From contig JARVKI010000157.1 in NCBI GenBank assembly GCA_036674765.1, forward strand, positions 1-60,239: a stretch of 60,239 nt of DNA, written 5' to 3'. Below are positions 52,354 to 60,239 of this stretch, piece after piece. This DNA is from Seiridium cupressi (taxonomy: Eukaryota; Ascomycota; Sordariomycetes; Amphisphaeriales; Sporocadaceae). Both the position numbers and the translations under genes were made by a program. The notes beneath the pieces are model-generated. The model ran no database searches and was not told the DNA's origin. It was given only the letters and a program-made list of their open reading frames with translations. Each line of letters starts with the position of its first letter. The stretch's first letter is position 1.

Positions 52354-52824
52354 TGTAATAAATATACTATCGTTAGGGTAAACCTTAGGATAATATATTG
52401 GTATTAGGTTTATATTAATAGGGTACGTAATATAAAATAGGAATATTAAGTTTGGAATAAGAATATAATCGTTAAGGCTTAATAAGCCTTATTTATAAGT
52501 AAATAAATGCTTAGATTAATTATTAAAGTAATAACTATTTATATAAGAAGTGTTTATCGTATATATATCTATTTATTCCTTTATTAATCCTGTTTATTTA
52601 TATTTGCTTAATAAGCGGAACTGATTACGGTCGGTGTTAATTAGTAAGTCTTACTAATTACTTTTAATTGTTGGCTTTGATTAGTTCCTATCGTTTGCCT
52701 TGTCTCCACCGTATTAATATCTGGAATATTTGCTTCCTACGCGTCCGTTCTTCTTTATCTTAATCCGTGCTTGCGGAGTAAGGTTTATTCCGTTCCGGTT
52801 CTTTTTTAATTTATATTCGTAATA
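52354..52824 (-). repeat. 3' LTR (471 bp)
   Basis: It starts TGTAATAAAT and ends CGTAATA on the plus strand. It aligns without gaps to the other LTR; I count 54 mismatches, all transitions. In element sense it follows the polypurine tract. Confidence 0.9.
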
Positions 52825-52830
52825 TTAAGT

Positions 52831-52842
52831 CTCTTCTTTTTT
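52831..52842 (-). promoter_or_regulatory. Polypurine tract for plus-strand priming
   Basis: On the element's sense strand this reads AAAAAAGAAGAG, close to the 3' LTR, which is the expected place for the RNase H-resistant primer. A GGCTTAG/CTAAGCC hairpin (52843-52860) lies just before it in element sense. Confidence 0.55.
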
Positions 52843-53059
52843 GGCTTAGCCCCCTAAGCCCAAAGTCTTATAAATAAGTCGCCGTTATCCTTTTTTTTAG
52901 TTTAGTATATTTCCCTTTTTTTTTATATTTTTATAATATATACTTATTATATCGGGTCGTATCCAGAAAACTAAATAAAAGAAAAATTCTTCGTCGCTTT
53001 ATTCCACCGTTCGTCGCTATTTTTTTATAAATTTTTTTGACGAGTTTGGTTTTAAGGTT

Positions 53060-53449
53060 ATGCCTTATACTCGTTATTTTCGTCGCGACTAGAAGTATGT
53101 GATGATAGAGGGTTCGGCGAAGTGCAAAAAGTATACTCGCGCTGGTTATTTTTGCGATAGTAGCGGGGTCCCGGCCTCTTCCCTTAAGCGTATTACGAAA
53201 GAGTACCGTCGGTTAATGCGGGAAGAGCAGGCCGCTAAAGGCCACCTCCTAGCTTTTTAGTAGCAGACGAACGAAGCCATTTCGAGGCTGGTTCGCTTGC
53301 GAAAATAGCGTAAACTTGCTCGTACGAAGGGTGCCGAACTGGTCCGTTAGGGTCTTCGATCCCTAGACGAGCTTAAGGAGCAAGAACGTGTAGAGTCAAA
53401 AGCTGCGATCGTCGCGCAGTCGTACGGAACTATCGGTATCGTAGACTAA
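53060..53449 (+). pseudogene. Antisense ORF in the retrotransposon: Cys motif plus coiled coil
   Basis: This frame runs from an ATG at 53060 to TAA at 53447-53449, on the strand opposite to gag-pol. It lies between the end of integrase and the 3' LTR. It encodes a basic N-terminus, a C-x9-C-D segment that was probably C-x2-C-x6-C before a TGT-to-TAT change, and a long Arg/Lys/Glu-rich helix suited to a coiled coil ('SLKRITKEYRRLMREEQAA'). It ends in an acidic tail. Five in-frame stops are all TAG, each explained by CAG or TGG mutating by RIP. GC content is visibly higher than in the surrounding element. Function unknown; nucleic-acid binding is a guess. Confidence 0.6.
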
Positions 53450-53499
53450 AGCGCTGTGGGCTTATCTTTTAACCTTCCAGGCGGCTCCTTAGATTTTAG

Positions 53500-54860
53500 A
53501 GGTATTATTTAAAAGCGGCACAGCCCTTAACATACTTTCTAGGTTCCTAAGTATTTTTTTTAAGTAGGTAGTCTTTTTATTTAACTAGATATTAAAGGCC
53601 TCTACCTTTTTTGCGGTGCTTTAATATCTTTTTTACTTCGTATTTTTGCTAATTTGCTTTGGTTTTTAGCGTAGTATCGATCTTAGCGTTTTTAGGCGCC
53701 GGTTTAAATAAGGATATATATATAGTAAGGTAATTCCGCATTGTTTTTAGTAGCGATAATTTAAAATTGATTTTTAAAATGACTTTATCGATTTTAAATA
53801 GTTTAAGTTTCTTAAAATCGAGTTTATCGCTAGGTCGCTTTGTTTTAATATTTTTGCGTAGTAGGTAGACTTTATCTCCTTTCGCAAAGGTTAGTCTTTT
53901 AATCCTTTTTTTGTTATAATATTATTTTATCCGTTATTAAAGGAATAAGAGTTCTTGTTATAAAGATTATTATAACGATTAGAGCTTATTAACGTGTTCG
54001 ATAGCTTTAAGCGCCTGTTCGCTATAAAGTAATTCCTTAGTAATATTGGGGTTGTATCCGAAATTGGCGTAAAATGGTAATATCTTAGTGGGCTCGCTAA
54101 TCGCGCTATTATAAGCGAATTGCGCAATTGGTAACAATTATACCTAATTGTTTTGTTTATAATTAACGTAGTATCGTAGGTATTACTCGAGTACTTGGTT
54201 TACTCGTTCTATTTATCCGTTTATTTACAGGTGGAAGGCCGTAAATAATTTGTATTTAGTTCTTAGTTGTAATATAAGGGTTTACTAGAATTTTAACGTA
54301 AAGAACTTATCTTTATCGGAAATGAATTCGTTTAGCAGCCCGTATTAACTGATTACAATTCTAAGGATAGTATAAGCGAGTTCCGTAGCGTCGCTTACTT
54401 CCTTATATAGGATAAAGTACCTATACTTTATAAGTCGTTTCGTAATAATAAGGATGTTATTATATTCCACGTTCGTTATTAGTTCCTTTAATAGTGGTAG
54501 TTTAATAATAAAGTTTATAGCGACCGATTTCCAGGCTTTATCGGGTGGTGTTATTAGTTGTAGCTCTCCGTACGGCTTGTATCGGGATGCCTTAGCTTTA
54601 TTGTAAAAGTCGTAATCTTTAATAACCTTGGAGATACGCTATTTTAAGTTCTCGTAGTCGAAGTGTTATTAGATTCTTTTAATAGTTTTAAAGATTCTTA
54701 TATATCCGTTAAATAGTAGTTTATAGTATTTTTTAATAAGTTTTCCTTGGAGTTCTTTAGGGAGGTATATTTTTTTTTAGTGTGTTGGAACTTTCGTTCT
54801 TTGGTATTTATTGCTGATTTTTTCGACTTATATTTCTTGCGTAGTTATACGGTTAATAGC
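53500..54860 (-). pseudogene. Integrase region of the retrotransposon
   Basis: Around 54780-54650 the minus strand reads VPKELQGKLIKKYYKLLFNGY, the zinc-binding start of Ty3-type integrase. Then near 54560-54500 comes 'PDKAWKSVAIDFIIKLPLLKE', the first strand of the catalytic core with its Asp. Later parts are recognisable only as fragments. Stops and His-to-Tyr changes from RIP are frequent. Confidence 0.75.
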
Positions 54861-56950
54861 GTATAAGTTCATAGTCGGTATAAGGTTTCCTTCCTCGTTA
54901 ATCGTAAGGATAGTATGTGTTTTTTTAGGCGCTTTTTGGAAGTAATCCGATCTGCGACTTAATACGTCGGCTCTTTTGTTCTTTAATCCCTTTCGGTAGA
55001 TAATAATAAAATTAAAGTTTATTAAGAACTTTAACTATTATATTTATCGTTTATTAAATTTTTTATTATTGGTAAACGATATTAGGTTTTTATAATCGGT
55101 ATAGACTTTAATTTAATATATTATTTTATTAAGGTAATATTTCTATTCTTTAAATGCTTTAATGATTGCTATTAGCTCTTTATCGTAGATTTGGTAATTA
55201 AGCTCTAGTCCGTTAAGCTTTTTAGAGTAATAGGCGATTAGGTGTAACTTCCCGTCGTCCCTCCGTTGGCTGAGCTGGCCGCCGATCGCGTAATCTAATA
55301 CGTCGGTTTCGACCTCGAATTCCTTATCGGGGTCGGTTATGGTTATAACGGGTTTTTCCGTTATTCTCTTTTTAAATTCTTCGAACGTTTATTATTCGGT
55401 ATAGGTTTATTAAAATGGTAGGTCCTTTTTAATCAGGTTCGTTAAAGGGCTTTTTATCTTTACAAAGTTAAGGATGAATATCCTATAATAGTTCGCTAAT
55501 CCTAAAAAGGATCGCATATCCGTGACATTTTAAGGTGTTGGCCATTCTTTAATTGCTGCTATTTTGGAATCCTTTATTTGGACTTCTCCCAGGGATATTA
55601 CGTATCCCACGAAAGTGACTTTTTATTAGTAGAATTTACTCTTTTTTAAGTTTACTAAAAGGTTTACTTCTTGCAATTTCTTAAATATTACTATAACGTA
55701 TTACTTATATTTTTCGATCGTATTCGAGAATATAAGTATGTTATCGAGATAAATTATTACGAACTCGTTTAAAAAGTCTTATAGCACTGTATTAATTATA
55801 TTTTAAAAGCTTGTAAATGCGTTAATAAGTTTAAAAAGTATAATTAAATACTCGAAATGTCCGTATTTATTACGAAATACTATTTTCTATTTATCGCCTT
55901 TTTTAATTTTAATTAATTTATATGCGTTAAGTAAGTTTAAGGCCGTAAACCATTTAGCGCCGTGCAACTTGTCTCGCAGGTCTTTAATTAATAGTAAAGG
56001 GTATTTGTTTTTAATTGTAATTTCGTTAAGTTTTCGGTAATTAATATAGGGCCTTTATTTAGGCTTCCCGTTTTTGCTCTTCTTTAGTATAAAGAGCATC
56101 GGGTATCCTGTGGGTGAAGTGGATTCCCTGATCCATCCTTTTAATAATATTTCGTTAAGGTATTCCTTAAGTGCTTCTTTGTGTTATGGCCGTACCGGGT
56201 AAATAGGTATGAAATGTGGCTCTGTACCCTTTTTTAAAGGTATTTCGTGGTCGAACCTTATGTGTATTAGTAACCTTATATTTAATTTTCTATTAAATAG
56301 GTCGCTAAACTTTTTATATTCTTCGGGTATTTCGTATATAAGTTTCGGTTTAATATCTTTAATTATAACGTAAAATCTAAGTATTTCAAGCTTGCTTAAA
56401 GGTCCTTCCATTAGGCGCTGCTTAAAGGCTAAATCTCTTCCTAGTATATCCCATTAGAATTGGCTTGTGTTTTAATTTATTCGGGGATTGCTCGCTCGTA
56501 ACCAGGGTATCCTTAAGACTAAATTATAATCTGTAATTTCTGTAATGTCGCACGTGAGTCCTTTATTATAGTTTTAGATATAGATTTGAATATGCGTAGT
56601 CTCTATATCGACGATTCCGTTATTATACGTTATTAGTTCTTTATTTATAATTTTAAGTTGGTAAGGCGTCTTTTTTTGTTTCTATAGTATCTGGAATTTA
56701 TTAACGATTTGTGGCGAGATAAAATTTCTTTAGGCTTTTATATTAACCAGGGCCTTGATATTTTAATTTATAATCTGCACCTTAATTATAAGGTGGTTAT
56801 ATACGCTCGTTTTAGTGGCGTATAAGGACTTAATATCTAACCGCTATTATCCCGTTATATACGGTTCTAGTTGTTTCCCGAATGTCTATCGCGTCGGTAG
56901 TGTCGTCGTTACTCTCTCCTGCTTTCTGCTTTTTAATAAATAAAGGTATA
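54860..56950 (-). pseudogene. Protease, reverse transcriptase and RNase H region
   Basis: An open fragment at 56411-56184 contains IPEEYKKFSDLF and 'HIRFDHEIPLKKG', the segment just ahead of RT fingers in fungal gypsy elements. The polymerase motif is at about 55775-55735 as 'FVIIYLDNILIF': the second catalytic Asp of YLDD has become Asn. 'VYTDYKNLI' near 55110-55080 marks RNase H. Protease should lie at 56950-56600, where traces are weak. Confidence 0.8.
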
Positions 56951-57299
56951 ATTTGTATATAGATCTTCCCGGCTTCGATATGTTAGGGGTTCGTCGTATT
57001 CTGGTTCGTCGGCTTCCTGCCTTATCTCTGACTTTGTAAAGATCCGTAATATTACCTACGTAAGGGGCGTTAATCCCTTATTTCGTCGCTATATCCGAAT
57101 TCTATCTATAATCCCGTAGACTCGCGATCCGATTTCTTCGTTACGTTATTCTTCGAACGCTTCCTCGATTAATCCTTCGGGGTCGTCCTCTTCTTCTTAC
57201 TGGTTTGTGGTAATGCTAGGTAAAGGGGGTTTTGGTCCGATTAAGAATCGTCCTGCTTTATTGTATTCCCTAATCTGCCTTTAGGTTGAGCTTTTCTTA

Positions 57300-59010
57300 T
57301 TAGCGTGGATCAGGCATTTATCGATTTTATATTAGTCCCACGTTCGTAATTCTAAAGCGCATTCGCGCGTTTTCTATAGGTCGCTGGTGATTACCGCGTA
57401 TCCTTAAAGGTCTTTATATATGATAATAACGTTTTTTATTTATCTTTCGTCCTGTAGTATCCTGATAAGGTTTAGTTCCAGTTTTTCGGGGAAGAATCTG
57501 CGTTCTAGTTTCTTTTTAAGGTATTAGTTGCATAATTGGTCGATATAGCTAATCTAGGATATGTCGGCATGGTTTGGGTGTCCTATCCCTAATTGAGCGT
57601 TGTCCTTAAATACTATATAAAGGGTATAGGCGTCTTTGAACCTATCCTTTGTGGCAGCCTTTACTAAGATATTTTTAAGTTTTAAAGCGCTGTAGAATAA
57701 CCTTTTAGGGATAATTACCGTTTTGAAGTTGTTTTGGTATCTGGCGGATTGTCGTATTATAGCGGGAACTCTATTAGTTCTTTTACTAATTAGTCGTAGT
57801 TTTAGTGTATCGGCTCGATCCAAGCTTTCTTCTTTTTATTATTGTTCCGTGCGGCGGATAATGACTTGGTTTTGGTCGGATTCATCTTCGCTCTCGTCGG
57901 AATACGCAAGGTATCCGTAAGTGTTAATCCGTCGCTCTACGGGGCTTTTTCCTGCCACCGCGATGGTTCTAATAGCTAGTATTATAAAGTACCATCTTGC
58001 TCTATCCTTATCTGCCTTATGCGTTCCGCACTAGTCGTTATAGTATACCGTTTAAGATATGTTATTATGTTTAATTAGTTCTTTTGTAGTAAGGTTAAAT
58101 TGTCGCCTTTCTGGAATTGGCTTAAAGGAGCGTTCCTTTTTAGGCGAGCGGTATTCGTTAGCGAAATATCTTATTTTTTTACAATTGTAATACGTTATTA
58201 ATTTCTTATTGTGCCTACTGTTCTTTTGCTTTATAGCGTTGAGGTTTATAGGTCTATTATATTTTCCGTAAGACGTTTTTCCGCGCTATTCGTTTTTTAA
58301 GCGATATTAATTATTTTGTCGTGGCCGGCTGGTATTGGCTTGAGGCCGTACCTACGTATTGGTTCGTGGTCTTCCTGGTTGCCCTCGTTTTTTAAGTTAT
58401 TTTTCGTATAAACGGTTATTAATCTTAATAATCCTTTCGATGTAGGTGTCGAGGTCTTTTGGTCGATCTTCCTTGGCAACTTCGTCTTTAATGCCTTTTT
58501 TAAATCCCGTATAAAAGAGCGTTATAAGGGCATCGTCGTCGCTCCATTCGGTTTTGGAGGCGATCTGCTTGAATTCTAATGTATACTTAATTGCGGAGTT
58601 CTTTTGCTTAAGTTATATAAGCTTTTTTTCTACTATGCGGATTTTGTCTAGGTTGCTGAAGGTAGTTTTAAAGCGTCGTTCAAACTCGTTATAGTTAGCG
58701 AAGACTCTTTTAATCTTTTCGTTTCTATCTTTTTCATTATTATTAAGGTAATCTTTTATAGTTAATTCGAATTATTCAAAAGCGTCGTTTTTTAGGAATC
58801 CGGTAACGTATAATATTTTGTCGGAATTGCTGCTAATATTATCCTTATAAAAGCGTAGGTATGCTTTTACCTAGGTAAGGAATCTTTGGACGCTACCGTC
58901 CTTACTATTGTAAGACTGCGGTGCTGGCATCTTATAATTGGTTTTATAGGCGATAGGTGTTATAGTAGGGATGGCCGCGATCTGCTCGACAAGCTACTGG
59001 TTGTCGCTGC
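57300..59010 (-). pseudogene. Gag region of the retrotransposon
   Basis: At about 58930-58700 the minus strand reads MPAPQSYNSKDGSVQRFLT, a stop, then VKAYLRFYKDNI and KILYVTGFLKNDAF, the standard start of a fungal gypsy capsid domain. An open fragment at 57823-57554 (IIPKRLFYSALKL...) is a later Gag portion. No intact zinc knuckle is visible. Confidence 0.75.
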
Positions 59011-59223
59011 GAACGCCATCGTAGGCCTGCTGGAGATTGGCTAGCTATACCGCCAGCTCTTGCTATTGCTATTATATCTAGTGTATTATGCGTAGGGCGT
59101 TAGGTCCGCTAGTTAGATTTCTAACATTGCTTTCGCTAGGAGTTTAAGGTGCTATTATCGTTTATAAAGTATTGCTTAATAATTCCTGGACCGGAATACG
59201 TATTTGAACAAAAATGATCAAAA

Positions 59224-59694
59224 TGTAACGAATATATTATCGTTAGGGTAAACCTTAAGATAATATATTGGTATTGGGTTTATACTAATAAGGTACGTAA
59301 TATAAAATAGGAATATTAAGTTTGGAATAAAAATATAATCGTTAAGGCTTAATAGGCCTTATTTATAAATAAATAAATGCTTAAATTAATTACTAAAATA
59401 ATAACTATTTATATAAAAAATGTTTATTATATATATATTTATTTATTTTTTTATTAATCTTATTTGCTTATATTTATTTAGTAAGCGGAACTAATTATGG
59501 TCGGTGTTGATTAGTAAATCCTATTAATTACTTCTAATCGTTGGCTCTAATTAGTTCTTATCGTTTGCCTTGTCTTCACCGTATTAGTGTCTGGAATGTT
59601 TGCTTCTTGCGCGTCCGTTCTTCCTTGTTTTGGTCCGTGCTCGCGGAGTAGGGTTTGTTCCGTTCCGGTTCTCTTTTAACTTATATTCGTAATA
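59224..59694 (-). repeat. 5' LTR (471 bp)
   Basis: It starts TGTAACGAAT and ends CGTAATA on the plus strand. Being at the high-coordinate end, it is the promoter-bearing LTR of the minus-sense element. The terminal dinucleotide TA on the plus strand is a RIP product of the canonical CA. Confidence 0.9.
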
Positions 59695-59699
59695 TATTA
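59695..59699. repeat. Target-site duplication, right copy (TATTA)
   Basis: This is the right-hand partner of the TATTA at 52349-52353. Because the target is A/T-only DNA, a chance match is more likely than usual, but equal LTR lengths support it. Confidence 0.7.
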
Positions 59700-60239
59700 T
59701 TATAAATATAAATTTAAAAAAAACTTTAAAGTAAAATAAATTTTATTTTATAAAATATAAAATAAATAAATAATTAAAAACGGAGAATTATAATTATATA
59801 AAAATAAATATATTAAATATTAATTTAATAAATTTAAATTAATATTATAAATAAATTAAAAATTAAATAATTAATAATAATTAATAAAATATATTAATTA
59901 TATTTAATTTTATTTATTAAAATTTAATATTTTTATTATATATTATATATTTTATTAATATAATTTTAATATTAATATATTATTTAAAGATTTATTTTTA
60001 ATAATAATATATTTATTATAATTATATAAAAAAATTAAATTAAAAATTAAAAAAATTATTATTAATTTAATTATAATAAATTAATATTATTTAAAATATA
60101 AATTTTTATAATAAAAGTTTTTTAAAAATATTTTATAAATTATTATAATTCTTTTTAAAATTAAATTACGTTTTTAAAAAAGAATTTAATTATTTATAAA
60201 AAAAGAATTATTAAATTTAAATTAATAAGTTTTATTATA
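59700..60239. other. A+T-saturated block, right flank of the retrotransposon
   Basis: Almost exclusively A and T to the end of the window, with no open frame or motif. It is probably the right half of the same old repeat as 52107-52353, split by the retrotransposon insertion. Confidence 0.8.

Larger units (their letters stand above)
52354..59694 (-). mobile_element. Ty3/gypsy LTR retrotransposon, complete but RIP-mutated
   Basis: The 7,341-bp element is bounded by two 471-bp direct LTRs and a 5-bp TATTA duplication (52349-52353 and 59695-59699). Sense is minus: LTR, gag, protease, reverse transcriptase, RNase H, integrase, polypurine tract, LTR. This domain order (RT before integrase) defines Ty3/gypsy. 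All coding frames carry many TAG/TAA/TGA codons and A+T-biased substitutions typical of RIP, so it cannot move by itself. An additional ORF lies on the opposite strand at 53060-53449. No primer-binding site complementary to a common tRNA is recognisable next to the upstream LTR. Confidence 0.93.

Noticed and set aside
52373..52392. TTAGGG-like word at the start of each LTR as a telomere trace
   Set aside because: It occurs once per LTR and is part of the LTR sequence; no tandem hexamer array exists anywhere in the window.
59180..59223. Primer-binding site next to the 5' LTR
   Set aside because: The sequence adjoining the LTR does not match the 3' end of a tRNA I can name, and RIP damage makes weak matches meaningless.
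1..60239. CRISPR array, bacterial operon or prophage
   Set aside because: Introns, RIP and fungal families show a nuclear fungal genome; no regularly spaced identical repeats were seen.

Overview
The window comes from the nuclear genome of a filamentous ascomycete (Pezizomycotina). Evidence: short 45-125 bp introns with GTAAGT/GTGAGT donors, fungus-specific families (NACHT-ankyrin STAND proteins, a HET domain, eqolisin protease, tannase, KP4-like protein, secreted tyrosinase), and stretches that are almost pure A+T or transition-riddled, the hallmark of repeat-induced point mutation (RIP). The mix of secreted hydrolases, recognition receptors and decayed genes looks like an accessory, lineage-variable region. 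Class and species cannot be fixed by eye, and there are no telomere repeats.

Layout. 1-640 and 52.1-52.35 kb are A+T saturated. 0.75-5.2 kb holds a broken questin-oxidase-like gene, a broken HET gene and an intact TPR-type gene. 6.5-12.7 kb has a flavin monooxygenase, a multi-pass membrane protein and an 8-cysteine small secreted protein. 13.5-16.2 kb holds decayed cysteine-rich and acetylxylan-esterase-like genes, then nearly 3 kb without a visible gene. 19-24 kb has a G1 acid protease and NACHT receptor 1. 25-29.5 kb has an orphan gene, an SRPBCC protein and remnants of a flavin monooxygenase and a SnoaL-like protein. 30.6-35 kb has NACHT receptor 2 and a small Cys-containing gene. 35.6-37.3 kb has a four-exon KP4-like secreted protein and a small membrane protein. 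37.7-39.3 kb has an aldo-keto reductase fragment fused to an ankyrin gene. 40.2-50.6 kb has a tannase, an F-box/ankyrin pseudogene, a ThDP-dependent enzyme and a coiled-coil protein with two PPxY motifs. 51-52 kb is a tyrosinase with one nonsense codon. 52,354-59,694 is a complete RIP-damaged Ty3/gypsy retrotransposon with 471-bp LTRs and a TATTA target duplication. 59.7-60.2 kb is A+T saturated again.

How it works together. Two themes dominate. First, self/non-self recognition: two NACHT receptors with unrelated N-terminal domains, a HET fragment and two ankyrin pseudogenes. Second, extracellular attack on plant or microbial material: protease, tannase, tyrosinase, esterase remnant, small secreted protein and KP4-like protein. 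At least eight otherwise readable genes are interrupted by a single stop codon, most explicable by one C-to-T or G-to-A change, and several also carry one small indel. The region therefore looks like a gene set in early decay next to RIP-targeted repeats. The best leads are the KP4-like/membrane gene pair, the antisense Cys/coiled-coil ORF inside the retrotransposon, the broken NACHT receptors, and the duplicated leader of the PPxY protein.
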